From assembly GCF_013009345.1 (NCBI RefSeq), contig NZ_JABELE010000004.1, positions 124,001 to 188,000 on the forward strand: DNA of 64,000 nt. The letters are read 5' to 3'. This stretch comes from Acinetobacter geminorum (GTDB taxonomy: Bacteria; Pseudomonadota; Gammaproteobacteria; Pseudomonadales; Moraxellaceae). The translations under genes and the position numbers were made by a program. Positions 41,892 through 51,602 of this stretch are shown in pieces (the first letter of the stretch is position 1; every line of letters begins with the position of its first letter). The notes beneath the pieces are model-generated. The model did not search any database and had not been told where the DNA came from. It worked only from the letters and a program-made list of their open reading frames with translations.

Positions 41892-44438
41892 ATGAAATTG
41901 GTAATGATTGGTCATGGTATGGTGGGCCACAAATTCATCGAAGCCATTTTAGAAAAAGCAGATGATGAATTGGAAATCACGATTCTTGCAGAAGAACCTC
42001 GTATCGCATATGACCGCGTACATTTGACAGAATATTTCTCTGGGAAATCGGCAAAAGATTTATCTTTAGCACGTTTTGATTTTGCCGATGCGTATGGCAT
42101 TGACCTGCGTTTAAATACTAAAGCAGTGGCGATTGATATGACTGCACAAACCGTAACAACCAATCATGGTGATGTGATTAGCTATGACAAGTTGGTGCTG
42201 GCGACTGGTTCATATGCATTTGTTCCGCCAATTCCGGGTAATGACCGCGAGAACTGCTTTGTTTACCGTACCATTGAAGATCTAGATGCCATTCGTGCAG
42301 CAAGTTTAAAGGCTAAAACAGGCGTAGTAATTGGCGGTGGTTTACTTGGACTTGAGGCAGCCAAAGCATTACGTGATTTAGATTTAGAAACACACGTTGT
42401 TGAGTTTGCACCACGTTTGATGGCAGTTCAAATTGATGATTTAGGAGGCAAGGTTTTACGCCGTAAAATTGAAGATTTAGGTGTAAAAGTCCATACACAA
42501 AAAGCGACTCAGTCTATTGAGTCTGGGGTAAATACCACTCATGTGATGAAGTTTGCCGACGGTAGTGAACTCGAAACTGATGTGATTTTATTCTCTGCGG
42601 GGATCCGCCCACGTGATGAGCTTGCGCGCAACAGTGGGCTTGCGATTGGTGAGCGTGGCGGTATTGTAATTAATGATTATTGCCAAACATCAGATCAAAA
42701 CATTTATGCCATTGGTGAATGTGCGCTTTGGCAAAATAAAATTTATGGCTTGGTTGCACCGGGCTATGACATGGCGCGTATTGCAGCAAAACACATTTTA
42801 GATGAAGAGTGTCATTGCTTCGCTGGCGCAGACATGAGCACCAAGTTGAAGTTGATGGGCGTTGATGTTGCTTCTGTTGGTGATGCACATGCTATGACCC
42901 CAGGTGCATTAAGCTATTTCTATGCAGATGAACATGCACTGGTTTATAAAAAGATTGTTGTAAATGCCAACAAAACCAAATTGCTTGGCGCGGTTTTAGT
43001 GGGTGATGCCAAAGAATACAACGACCTTTTACAAATGATGTTGAATGGTCTGGCTTTACCGGAAGTGCCTGAAAGTTTAATCATGCCGGGTTTTGAGCAA
43101 TCAGCAGGTAAGTCTAGTGGTAGCGGTGTGGATTTACTGCCAGACAGCGCAACAATCTGCTCATGTAATAACGTATCAAAAGCGGACATCTGCCAAGCAA
43201 TTAGTGATGGTTCGACCTCTTTAGGTGCATTAAAGAAATGCACCAAAGCAGCAACAGCATGTGGTGGTTGTGCACCATTAGTGACTCAAGTATTGAAGTC
43301 AGAGTTACAACGTCAAGGTGTGACTGTTAATAATCACATTTGCGAACACTTTCCGTACTCGCGTCAAGAGTTGTATCACTTGGTTCGTGTCAATGAAATC
43401 AAGACATTTGATGATTTGATTGATCAACATGGTCATGGTTTAGGTTGTGATATTTGTAAACCAGCGGCAGCAAATATTTTGGCATCTTGCTGGAATGATT
43501 TCGTACTTAAGCCAAGTCATGCAGGTCTGCAAGACAGTAACGACTACTACCTAGGTAACATTCAAAAAGATGGCTCTTACTCAATTGTACCGCGTATGGC
43601 AGGCGGGGAAGTCACTCCGGATGGCTTAATTGCGATTGGTCAAATTGCGAAGAAATATAACTTGTACACCAAAATTACTGGTGGTCAACGTGTTGATATG
43701 TTTGGCGCGCAAGTTCATGAGCTTCCATTTATTTGGGAAGAGTTAAATGCTGCGGGCTTTGAGTCTGGTCATGCCTATGGTAAGTCGTTGCGTACAGTGA
43801 AATCTTGTGTAGGTAGCACTTGGTGCCGTTACGGGGTAGATAACTCGGTTGGTTTGGCGATTGAACTTGAAAACCGCTACAAAGGTTTACGTTCACCGCA
43901 TAAATTAAAAATGGCCGTGTCTGGCTGTACTCGTGAGTGTGCGGAAGCACAAGGTAAAGACGTTGGTATTATCGCGACCGAAAAAGGTTGGAACCTTTAT
44001 GTATGTGGTAATGGTGGTATGAAACCACGTCATGCAGAGTTACTTGCATCTGACCTTGATAAAGCAACACTCATCCGTTACATCGACCGTTTCTATATGT
44101 TCTACATCCAAACAGCAGACCGTTTACAACGTACGAGTGTATGGCGCGACAACATGGAAGGTGGCTTAGATTACCTTAAATCTGTAGTTGTGGATGATTC
44201 ACTTGGTTTGGCTGCCGAGCTTGAGCGCCGTATGGAACATATTATTGGTACATATCAAGACGAATGGCGTACTGCGGTGGAAAATCCTGAAGTTCGCAAA
44301 CGCTTCCAAACGTATATCAACGCAGGTGCAAATGAACAGGCTGATCCGCACATTCAATTTACAACTGAACGTGGTCAAATCCGCCCATTAACTGAAGCTG
44401 AACGTTCAGAAGACCGTATTCCAATGGTTGAAGCATAA
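41892..44438 (+). CDS. nirB: Nitrite reductase (NAD(P)H) large subunit
   Basis: About 848 residues reducing nitrite to ammonium in the cytoplasm. Domain order: an FAD/NAD-binding pyridine nucleotide-disulfide reductase part (KLVMIGHGMVGHKFIEAI, VVIGGGLLGLEAAKAL), a BFD-type 2Fe-2S domain (ICSCNNVSKADICQAI near residue 422, ACGGC), and the sirohaem/4Fe-4S domains with CVGSTWCRYG near 638 and SGCTRECAEA near 677. The start is set at the ATG 41892 behind GAGGAGA; the TTG upstream at 41877 is not needed. It is controlled by the sigma-54 promoter and leader terminator. The C-terminus has a tail of about 60 residues, DEWRTAVENPEVRKRFQTYI. Confidence 0.94.
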   Translation: MKLVMIGHGMVGHKFIEAILEKADDELEITILAEEPRIAYDRVHLTEYFSGKSAKDLSLARFDFADAYGIDLRLNTKAVAIDMTAQTVTTNHGDVISYDKLVLATGSYAFVPPIPGNDRENCFVYRTIEDLDAIRAASLKAKTGVVIGGGLLGLEAAKALRDLDLETHVVEFAPRLMAVQIDDLGGKVLRRKIEDLGVKVHTQKATQSIESGVNTTHVMKFADGSELETDVILFSAGIRPRDELARNSGLAIGERGGIVINDYCQTSDQNIYAIGECALWQNKIYGLVAPGYDMARIAAKHILDEECHCFAGADMSTKLKLMGVDVASVGDAHAMTPGALSYFYADEHALVYKKIVVNANKTKLLGAVLVGDAKEYNDLLQMMLNGLALPEVPESLIMPGFEQSAGKSSGSGVDLLPDSATICSCNNVSKADICQAISDGSTSLGALKKCTKAATACGGCAPLVTQVLKSELQRQGVTVNNHICEHFPYSRQELYHLVRVNEIKTFDDLIDQHGHGLGCDICKPAAANILASCWNDFVLKPSHAGLQDSNDYYLGNIQKDGSYSIVPRMAGGEVTPDGLIAIGQIAKKYNLYTKITGGQRVDMFGAQVHELPFIWEELNAAGFESGHAYGKSLRTVKSCVGSTWCRYGVDNSVGLAIELENRYKGLRSPHKLKMAVSGCTRECAEAQGKDVGIIATEKGWNLYVCGNGGMKPRHAELLASDLDKATLIRYIDRFYMFYIQTADRLQRTSVWRDNMEGGLDYLKSVVVDDSLGLAAELERRMEHIIGTYQDEWRTAVENPEVRKRFQTYINAGANEQADPHIQFTTERGQIRPLTEAERSEDRIPMVEA

Positions 44439-44450
44439 AGGAGAGTTTCT

Positions 44451-46073
44451 ATGAATATTGTACAAGACAAAAATATGCTTCCTGATGATCAATGGATTGA
44501 TGTGTGTGCGCTCGATGATTTAACCCCAAACACTGGCGCGGGTGCGCTCGTGGCTGGACAGGCTGTTGCGATTTTCCGTGTAGGACATGAAAAACGTGTT
44601 TACGTGCTGAGCAATAAAGATCCGTTTAGCCAAGCGAATGTGATGAGCCGTGGGATTATCGGAGATTTACAAGGTGAGCGTGTCATTGCATCGCCAATCT
44701 ATAAACAACATTTTAGTTTGGCAACGGGTCGTTGTTTAGAAGATAAAGACCAAAAATTGGCGGTCTATCCGAGCAAAATTGTTGATGGTCGTGTTTGGGT
44801 CAATGCGGTGCCGCAAAAAACTTATATTACCAATACAGGTGTATCACAAGACAAACTTAAACTGGTGCTGATCGGGAATGGTTTGGCTGGGATGCGTTGT
44901 CTGGAAGATTTACTTGATATGGCGCCAGATCGTTATGAAGTTACGGTGATTGGTGAAGAACCATGGGGTAACTATAACCGTATTATGTTGTCTCCAGTTT
45001 TATCGGGTGAAAAAACCATTGAAGATATTATGCTGCACCCACCAAAGTGGTATGACGATAAAGGCATTAAATTTATTGCCGGTGATAAAGCCGTAAAAAT
45101 TGATCGTCCGCGTAAAGTGGTTTACACCGAAAAAGGCCAGACAGTTGATTATGACCGTTTGATTCTGGCAACAGGCTCGGCCCCATTTATTCCACCAGTT
45201 CAAGGTGTTGACCTAAAAGGTGTTTTAACTTTCCGCGATATTTATGACGTTAACACGATGATTGAATACTGTGGTTCAAAAACTAATGCAGTCGTGATTG
45301 GTGGCGGTTTACTCGGTTTAGAAGCGGCGTACGGTTTAAAACAACGCGGTATGAATGTGACTGTGTTGCATTTGATGGATCGCATCATGGAGCGTCAACT
45401 TGATGGGCGTGCAAGTCATTTACTTCGTCATAGTATTGAGCAAAAAGGTATTCATATTATTACCGAAGCAAATACAGAAGCGTTAATTGGTGATGAAAAC
45501 GGTCATGTGAAGCAAATCCGTTTGAAAGATGGCATAGTGTTAGATACTGACCTTGTGGTGTTCGCTGTGGGTATCCGTCCGAATATTGCTTTGGCACAAA
45601 GTGCAGGATTACGTTGCAATCGTGGTGTATTGGTAAATGACACCATGCAAACATTTGACCCAAGTATTTATGCAGTGGGTGAGTGTATTGAACATCGTGG
45701 TCAAACTTTTGGTTTGGTTGAGCCACTATGGGGCCAAGCTTTTATTTGCGCGACCCATTTGGCAGAACACGGCAGCTTAACTTTTAAAGCTCCGACCGTA
45801 CCGACTCAGTTAAAGGTGAGTGGAGTCGATGTATTCTCGGCGGGTAACTTTGAGCCGAAAGATGATTATGAAGACATTATCCTGAACGATGAAAAACGCC
45901 AGATTTATAAGCGTATTATCATTCAAAGCGATCGAGTAATCGGTGCAGTATTGTTTGGTGATACCGAAGATGGCATGTGGTATGCAGAGTTAATTGCAGA
46001 CCAAACACCTGTTTCTTCATTCAGAAATAAACTGCTATTTGGTCGAGATTTTGCATTAAAAAATGCAGGCTAA
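44451..46073 (+). CDS. NirD-like domain fused to FAD-dependent reductase
   Basis: A 540-residue protein with two parts. Residues 1 to about 120 are a NirD (Rieske-fold nitrite reductase small subunit) domain: WIDVCALDDLTPNTGAGALV and SPIYKQHFSLATGRCLED, lacking Rieske Cys/His ligands as NirD does. Residues about 133-540 form an FAD/NAD-binding reductase (LKLVLIGNGLAGMRCLEDL, VVIGGGLLGLEAAYGL, VFAVGIRPNIALA, YAVGECIEHRG) similar to the front of NirB and to electron-transfer subunits of assimilatory nitrate reductase. It probably passes electrons from NAD(P)H to NasA while completing NirB. It lies 12 bases after nirB and 18 bases before nasA. Confidence 0.85.
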   Translation: MNIVQDKNMLPDDQWIDVCALDDLTPNTGAGALVAGQAVAIFRVGHEKRVYVLSNKDPFSQANVMSRGIIGDLQGERVIASPIYKQHFSLATGRCLEDKDQKLAVYPSKIVDGRVWVNAVPQKTYITNTGVSQDKLKLVLIGNGLAGMRCLEDLLDMAPDRYEVTVIGEEPWGNYNRIMLSPVLSGEKTIEDIMLHPPKWYDDKGIKFIAGDKAVKIDRPRKVVYTEKGQTVDYDRLILATGSAPFIPPVQGVDLKGVLTFRDIYDVNTMIEYCGSKTNAVVIGGGLLGLEAAYGLKQRGMNVTVLHLMDRIMERQLDGRASHLLRHSIEQKGIHIITEANTEALIGDENGHVKQIRLKDGIVLDTDLVVFAVGIRPNIALAQSAGLRCNRGVLVNDTMQTFDPSIYAVGECIEHRGQTFGLVEPLWGQAFICATHLAEHGSLTFKAPTVPTQLKVSGVDVFSAGNFEPKDDYEDIILNDEKRQIYKRIIIQSDRVIGAVLFGDTEDGMWYAELIADQTPVSSFRNKLLFGRDFALKNAG

Positions 46074-46091
46074 ATAGGGAAAGGAGCAGTT

Positions 46092-48872
46092 ATGAATAGT
46101 ATTCCAAGCGTTGAAATCGATAGCTCCGATCATGTTGCAAAAACAATCAAAACAACATGTCCATATTGTGGGGTGGGCTGTGGTGTTAGCGTAAACGTCC
46201 AACAAAAACCTCAAGGACCTGTGGTGCAAGTTGAGGGGGATGCTGAGCATCCTTCCAACTTTGGACGCTTATGTATTAAAGGTAGCCGACTTGCGGATAC
46301 TTTGGGGTTAGAAACACGTCTACTTCAACCGATGTTTGGTCGTAAGCCACATCGGACTGTAACCACATGGGATGCGGCAATTAACAAGATCGCTGATAAA
46401 TTCCAATCTTGTATCGACCAATATGGTCGTGACAGCATTGCATTTTATGTTTCAGGTCAGCTTTTGACTGAAGACTATTATGTGGTGAACAAGTTTGTAA
46501 AAGGCTATTTGGGCACTGCAAATATCGACACCAATTCACGACTTTGTATGTCATCTGCGGTGGCAGGTCACAAACGTAGTTTCGGTGAAGATATTGTCCC
46601 TGCAAGTTATGAAGATTTTGAACATGCAGATATGGTGGTATTGGTCGGTTCTAATACCGCATGGTGCCATCCTGTGCTATATCAGCGGATTATGCAGGCT
46701 AAAAGCCAAAATCCAGATATGTTTGTGGTGGTAATTGACCCACGTTTTACTAGTACCTGTGAACAAGCGGATTTACATTTACCGATTTTACCGGGCCAAG
46801 ATGTCGCATTGTTTAATGGCTTATTTCAATACTTATATCAAAATGGTCATGCCGATCAGGCTTTTGTTGATGCTTATACCGAAGGTTTGCAAGGAGTTTT
46901 GGCAAGCAGTCAGCCAGAAGCCGATATTGAATATGTAGCAAAGCGTACGGGAATTGCACTCGATAAGCTGCAACAGTTCTTTGAGAAATTTGCTCAAACT
47001 GAAAAAGTGGTAACACTATTTTCAATGGGTGTGAATCAATCAAGTCAGGGCGTAAATAAAGCCAACAGTATTATTAATTGCCATTTACTAACAGGCAAAA
47101 TTGGAAAGCTTGGTGCTGCACCATTTTCAATGACAGGCCAACCCAATGCGATGGGCGGCCGTGAAGTGGGTGGCTTGGCAAATATGCTAGCAGCTCACAT
47201 GGACTTAGATAACCCACTGCATCAAAAAGTCGTGCAAACCTTTTGGGATAGCCCATTTATTGCTAATCAAGCAGGTTTAAAAGCAGTTGATTTGTTCCGT
47301 GCTGTTGAATCAGGAAAAATTAAAGCCATCTGGATTATGGCAACTAATCCAGTTGTGAGTTTGCCAGATGCAGACCAAGTCAAACGTGCATTAGAAAAAT
47401 GCGAGCTGGTCGTGGTGTCAGATATTTGTGCAGATACAGATACGACAGCATATGCTGATATTTTACTTCCTGCTTTAGGTTGGGGAGAAAAAGACGGTAC
47501 TGTAACTAACTCCGAACGCCGTATCTCTCGTCAGCGTGCTTTCCTACCTGCTCCAGGTGAAGCAAAAGCAGACTGGTGGTTAGTGAGCCAAGTTGCGAAA
47601 AAATTAGGCTTTAATGGTTTTGACTTTGCTGGGCCTAGTGACATCTTTAATGAGCATGCCGCACTATCTGCACAAGATAATGTAGATATAGATGCGCGTG
47701 AAGAAAGTAGTATTTTTCGTTATTTCAACCTTAAAGGTTTGATGAACTTAAATACTGCTGAGTACGATGCTTTGCAACCTATACAATGGCCAGTGTGGGA
47801 TAAAACCCAAGATGCTAAAGCCGTTCAGCAACTGTTTGGCAAGGGCCAATTTAGCTATAAAAATGCGAAGGCAAAACTGATTCCAACGGTCGCAATTGAT
47901 CCGATTCATGCAGTTTCAGAAGACTATCCACTCATTTTGAACACTGGCCGTATTCGTGATCAGTGGCATACTATGACCCGTACTGGCTTGTCAGCAAACT
48001 TAACCAGTCACCGTGCAGAACCATTCTGTGAGATTCATCCGAGCGATGCGTTAAAGTTTGGTGTGCGTGATCAAGGTTTGGTTGAAGTTCGTTCAAAGTG
48101 GGGCAGTTGTGTATTACGTGTGACATTCTCATCGGGTGTACGTCGTGGGCAAATTTTTGCACCGATTCACTGGACTGAACAAGTTGCCTCCGACGCTCGT
48201 ATTGGTAAAGTGGTTAACCCAGAAGTTGATGCAATTTCAGGCGAGCCTGAGTTTAAACATACGCCTGTCACCATTCAGCCGTTCTATACCACTTGGCAAG
48301 GTGTGCTCTATGTTCGGGAAGGATATGATTCGCATATCCAACAATCGCTACATCACTGTGCATGGTGGACTAAGGTCAAAATGGTTAAAACCAACCGTTA
48401 TGAACTTGCAGACCGCCAAACTTTTCATGATACTCAAAAGAACCTGAAAAATTTCTTACCATTTGCCGATGAAACTTTTGAATGGTTAAGTATTGAAGAT
48501 ATCTCTTCACAACTGAGCCATAGTGTTATTTTGAAAGATGGCATTGTAATTGCAAGCTTATATATTGCACCGCCAGATTTATTGCCAGATCGTGATTGGG
48601 TTGCGAGTCTGTTTAAACGAGAACGTTTGAGCGCCTTGCACCGAAAAGCTTTACTTGCGGGTATGCCAATGTCGGCTACTAATAATGATGGGCCTTTGGT
48701 GTGTAGTTGTTTTAAAGTAGGTAAGAATAAAATTATCGACGTGATAAAAACACAAAACATTACCCATGAAAAACAGGTTACTGCATGTTTAAAAGCAGGT
48801 GGGAACTGTGGTTCATGTTTACCTGAGATTCGTGGCTTGATTAAAGTTTGCCAACAAGAGGTGGAAGTGTGA
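46092..48872 (+). CDS. nasA: Assimilatory nitrate reductase catalytic subunit
   Basis: This 926-residue molybdopterin (bis-MGD) enzyme reduces nitrate to nitrite. The N-terminus binds a 4Fe-4S cluster (CPYCGVGCGVSV, Cys 23, 26 and 30, and Cys in RLCIKGSRL). The catalytic Cys is in NSRLCMSSAVAG. The C-terminal dinucleotide-binding domain is present (LNTGRIRDQWHTMTRTG), then an extra BFD-like 2Fe-2S domain (VCSCFKVGKNKIIDVI near residue 868, GGNCGSCLPEI). That last domain suggests direct transfer from an NAD(P)H reductase, probably the preceding NirD-reductase fusion. It has no signal peptide and is cytoplasmic. Confidence 0.94.
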   Translation: MNSIPSVEIDSSDHVAKTIKTTCPYCGVGCGVSVNVQQKPQGPVVQVEGDAEHPSNFGRLCIKGSRLADTLGLETRLLQPMFGRKPHRTVTTWDAAINKIADKFQSCIDQYGRDSIAFYVSGQLLTEDYYVVNKFVKGYLGTANIDTNSRLCMSSAVAGHKRSFGEDIVPASYEDFEHADMVVLVGSNTAWCHPVLYQRIMQAKSQNPDMFVVVIDPRFTSTCEQADLHLPILPGQDVALFNGLFQYLYQNGHADQAFVDAYTEGLQGVLASSQPEADIEYVAKRTGIALDKLQQFFEKFAQTEKVVTLFSMGVNQSSQGVNKANSIINCHLLTGKIGKLGAAPFSMTGQPNAMGGREVGGLANMLAAHMDLDNPLHQKVVQTFWDSPFIANQAGLKAVDLFRAVESGKIKAIWIMATNPVVSLPDADQVKRALEKCELVVVSDICADTDTTAYADILLPALGWGEKDGTVTNSERRISRQRAFLPAPGEAKADWWLVSQVAKKLGFNGFDFAGPSDIFNEHAALSAQDNVDIDAREESSIFRYFNLKGLMNLNTAEYDALQPIQWPVWDKTQDAKAVQQLFGKGQFSYKNAKAKLIPTVAIDPIHAVSEDYPLILNTGRIRDQWHTMTRTGLSANLTSHRAEPFCEIHPSDALKFGVRDQGLVEVRSKWGSCVLRVTFSSGVRRGQIFAPIHWTEQVASDARIGKVVNPEVDAISGEPEFKHTPVTIQPFYTTWQGVLYVREGYDSHIQQSLHHCAWWTKVKMVKTNRYELADRQTFHDTQKNLKNFLPFADETFEWLSIEDISSQLSHSVILKDGIVIASLYIAPPDLLPDRDWVASLFKRERLSALHRKALLAGMPMSATNNDGPLVCSCFKVGKNKIIDVIKTQNITHEKQVTACLKAGGNCGSCLPEIRGLIKVCQQEVEV

Positions 48873-49498
48873 ATAAGGGATATCCCGTAACTGATCTGGT
48901 CATTTTGGCGGGTGGACAAGCCCGCCGTATGAATGGTTTAAATAAGCTGTTACAGCAATTTGATGGCGATACGCAACTACTCAAAATTCATCAAAAACTA
49001 AAGTCATCTGTATCTGAAATTTGGGTAAATAGTCATCGTGATTATTCGATTTATCAAAGTATTGTGCCTGATATTAAGTGTTTTCAAGATGATGCTTCCG
49101 GTTTTTTCGGTCCACTTATGGGCATGAAAAGCGCATGGTCACATGTAAAAGCAGATTATGTTTTGTTTATTCCTTGTGATGTGACGTATATACCTACGCA
49201 AGTCGTTGCGAAATTACACAGCGCACTACGCAAAAATAAACAAGCTCAGGCAGCCTATGTTTCAATTAATGGAGATGCTTTATATCCATTTTGCTTATTA
49301 AAGCGTGAAAGCCTGATTACGATACGAGAGCAAATTGACAAACAACGATTAAGTTTGAAAGAGTGCTTTAAACTTTTACATGCACAAGTCGCCGTATTTC
49401 AAAAACAAAACTTATTTTTTCATAGCATTAACTCTTTGGATGAGCTCCAACAATATAAACAAATCAATGCTTTTAAAGAGATATTTACAGCAAGTTAG
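48869..49498 (+). CDS. mobA: Molybdenum cofactor guanylyltransferase
   Basis: About 209 residues. MobA adds GMP to molybdopterin to make the MGD cofactor that NasA needs. The nucleotide-binding motif LAGGQARRMNGLNKLL is at the start, and CDVTYIPTQVV carries the metal-binding Asp. The GTG at 48869 overlaps the nasA stop (GTGA) with AGGTGGAA upstream, so translation is coupled. The motif has Gln and Asn where classic MobA has Arg/Gly (LAGGRxxRMGG), so it is somewhat divergent. Confidence 0.85.
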   Translation: MNKGYPVTDLVILAGGQARRMNGLNKLLQQFDGDTQLLKIHQKLKSSVSEIWVNSHRDYSIYQSIVPDIKCFQDDASGFFGPLMGMKSAWSHVKADYVLFIPCDVTYIPTQVVAKLHSALRKNKQAQAAYVSINGDALYPFCLLKRESLITIREQIDKQRLSLKECFKLLHAQVAVFQKQNLFFHSINSLDELQQYKQINAFKEIFTAS

Positions 49499-49617
49499 AC
49501 ATTATATTCTATCAATTTACAAAGTAAGGTGCATTTTATTTAATCAGATTAATCATTATTTATAAGTATATTTATTTCTGTTAATTTACATTTTTTACAT
49601 TACGGGAAAATATTGTA

Positions 49618-50394
49618 GTGGATACCAATAAAATTGAAGAAACTAAAGAAAAGTCAAAATTCCCATATATGCTTATATTCACGATAGTGTACTTAGCAAT
49701 GGTTATTTTATATTGCCTTTTAGATGTGAAGGGGATGAGAACTTTAAGACCAAATGAGTGGGGAGATTTTTTAGCTGGCTTCTTTGCACCTTTAGTATTT
49801 ATGTGGCTAATTTATGGTTATCACCAACAAGGCAAAGAATTAAGTCTACAAATAGAAGAATTATCTAATAGTGTGGCGCAACAGAAAAGCTTAGCAATTA
49901 CGGCTCAACAAGAATTAGATTTATTAATAGATAGAGAAAAGAGGCAAACAGAATTAGAAATCATTAATGCTCAGCCCTATTTCCATGTAAAAGATTTTGA
50001 AATTAAACAATTACAGACTCATGGTGCTCTATGTTTTATTTTCTCATTTAATTTAAAAAATAGTCGAAATCTATGCAGAAGTCTTTTTACAATGTATTCA
50101 AAAGATTATGTAAATAATCAACTCGTATGGGAAGGGGCTGATTTTTTACCAACTGATTTAGAAAAAGGAATAAATATTAATTTTAACATTCATTCCCGCT
50201 ATGTCATTGATGAAAGGGAAGATATATCAGTTCTTTACTTAAAATTTTTTTATACTGATGCAATTGATGTAATAAGAATTCAAATTTTAAAAATCACTAT
50301 AGATCATAATCAAATACTACCTCAATTAAATGTTCCTTATGCAATTTCATGGTTGCATAATAAAAACTTTACAGATGATCCTAATTATTATTAA
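49618..50394 (+). CDS. Two-TM coiled-coil hypothetical protein, paralogue A
   Basis: 258 residues from a GTG. Two membrane helices (about residues 16-37 and 52-72) are joined by a short loop with NEWGDFLAGFFAPLVFMWL, then a coiled coil begins QQGKELSLQIEELSNSVAQQ and runs to about residue 115. A C-terminal domain of about 140 residues rich in predicted beta strands follows (AQPYFHVKDFEIKQLQ onward). Paralogues lie at 50441 and 52232. Proteins with this front half are common in accessory regions of many bacteria, but I know no established function. The sequence is AT-rich, unlike the nas and moa genes around it. It is separated by about 120 bases from mobA. Confidence 0.65.
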   Translation: MDTNKIEETKEKSKFPYMLIFTIVYLAMVILYCLLDVKGMRTLRPNEWGDFLAGFFAPLVFMWLIYGYHQQGKELSLQIEELSNSVAQQKSLAITAQQELDLLIDREKRQTELEIINAQPYFHVKDFEIKQLQTHGALCFIFSFNLKNSRNLCRSLFTMYSKDYVNNQLVWEGADFLPTDLEKGININFNIHSRYVIDEREDISVLYLKFFYTDAIDVIRIQILKITIDHNQILPQLNVPYAISWLHNKNFTDDPNYY

Positions 50395-50440
50395 TTACAT
50401 AAGTGATCTATTTTTAATCAATTAACGAGTAATGAATTCC

Positions 50441-51226
50441 ATGGAAAACCCAGTACCACCTAAACAGCCATTCTATAAAACTTGGGTATTTTACAAAAAA
50501 TGGACTTTTTGGGTAGTTGTTATTTATCTAAGTTTGGTTGTTATACATACCGTATGTTTAATATTCAGTAAAGGAGAAAATCGTCTTCTTAATTCGAATG
50601 AACTAGGGGATTTTTTAGCTGGTGTATTTGCTCCATTAGCTTTCCTTTTCCTTTATTTAGGATATTTACAACAAGGTAAAGAACTAAAAATTAGTAATGA
50701 AGCTTTTAATAAGCAATGTGAAGAACTTAAAAATAGTGTGGAACAGCAATCTAAATTAGTAAGTTTTCAACAGCAAGAAATTCAAGCTAAATATTTTGCA
50801 GCAAAACCTTTTCTAGAAATTAATCACGTTCGATATAGCTTTGAGGTAGAAGGAGGTAATACTATTCTGATTGATGGTGTTCCAGAATTTCAAGAACCAG
50901 AAGAAGTACTTAGATTAATATTTGAAATTAAGAATTTGGGTGAAGTTGCAAAACATATAACTGTTACTGACAGTAATAAAATGATTCAGTTAGATTCTAC
51001 TTATGAAATTAAGAAAGATGGTACTGTAACTATTGTTTGTTACGTAGATGTTGATTATGTTGAGGAATTAATTGAACAACGTGCAGTTGAGTTTTATCTC
51101 GTTGTTAAATATTCCGATATATACGGAAGTAAATATAGAGACCTTTTAGTTGTCAAATTTTTTGAATATGATGGGCATGAAGATGCCCAAGTAAACGTCA
51201 GAATAGTGAAAAGAGATTATAAATAG
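50441..51226 (+). CDS. Two-TM coiled-coil hypothetical protein, paralogue B
   Basis: About 261 residues. The same architecture as its neighbours: a charged/proline N-terminus (MENPVPPKQPFYKTW, like paralogue C), two membrane helices around NELGDFLAGVFAPLAFLFLY, and a coiled coil QQGKELKISNEAFNKQCEEL. The different C-terminal domain has an AKPFLEINHVRYSFEVEG start and a beta-rich body. The start at 50441 is chosen by alignment with paralogue C; an in-frame ATG at 50432 is an alternative. The front halves are well conserved between A, B and C, but the C-terminal domains are not, which suggests a shared anchor with interchangeable sensing or binding parts. Function unknown. Confidence 0.68.
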   Translation: MENPVPPKQPFYKTWVFYKKWTFWVVVIYLSLVVIHTVCLIFSKGENRLLNSNELGDFLAGVFAPLAFLFLYLGYLQQGKELKISNEAFNKQCEELKNSVEQQSKLVSFQQQEIQAKYFAAKPFLEINHVRYSFEVEGGNTILIDGVPEFQEPEEVLRLIFEIKNLGEVAKHITVTDSNKMIQLDSTYEIKKDGTVTIVCYVDVDYVEELIEQRAVEFYLVVKYSDIYGSKYRDLLVVKFFEYDGHEDAQVNVRIVKRDYK

Positions 51227-51602
51227 TTTCTTCTCAAAAAATTAATCAAATACCCCCTTTTTCTTGATACCACTCATAATCATCAAAATTTAACTCTATC
51301 TCATCCTTAGATGTGATAGGGGTATCCCAATTTTATAAGCTCCTTTTTCAATTAGTTATGACACGAGGTATTGCTTATAACTAATCCAATTAATATTGGC
51401 TTGGTTTTCATTCTTTCGTCTACTGCAAAATTTTTTTATTTCTGATAGCCTGCATAACAGTGGGTACAGTAACAAGAATTAGCCCAGGTAATCCATTATC
51501 CAAGAGGGTAATTATTGTTCAAACAAGAGTTGCTATATCTCATTTTTGAATTATTAAATTTTTATTACTAAAGCTGAAAAATTCCAGCTATTTAGGAGAA
51601 AT
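51227..51602. other. Gap holding decayed minus-strand sequence
   Basis: No intact gene. The minus strand holds a reading-frame tail at 51246-51327 and, further up near 51430-51515, a frame without a start that reads LLDNGLPGLILVTVPTVMQA. Both look like remains of one lost gene. The ribosome site of the following gene is at 51595-51600. Confidence 0.45.
51246..51327 (-). pseudogene. Decayed gene tail, copy 1
   Basis: Minus-strand translation gives DTPITSKDEIELNFDDYEWY followed by a short end and TGA. It resembles the tails at 51976-52064 and 53017-53222. No start codon or full gene remains. Confidence 0.5.

Noticed and set aside
41892..46073. Tandem duplication of nirB
   Set aside because: The two FAD reductase parts are similar, but the second gene carries a NirD domain and lacks the sirohaem domains, so it is a distinct component.
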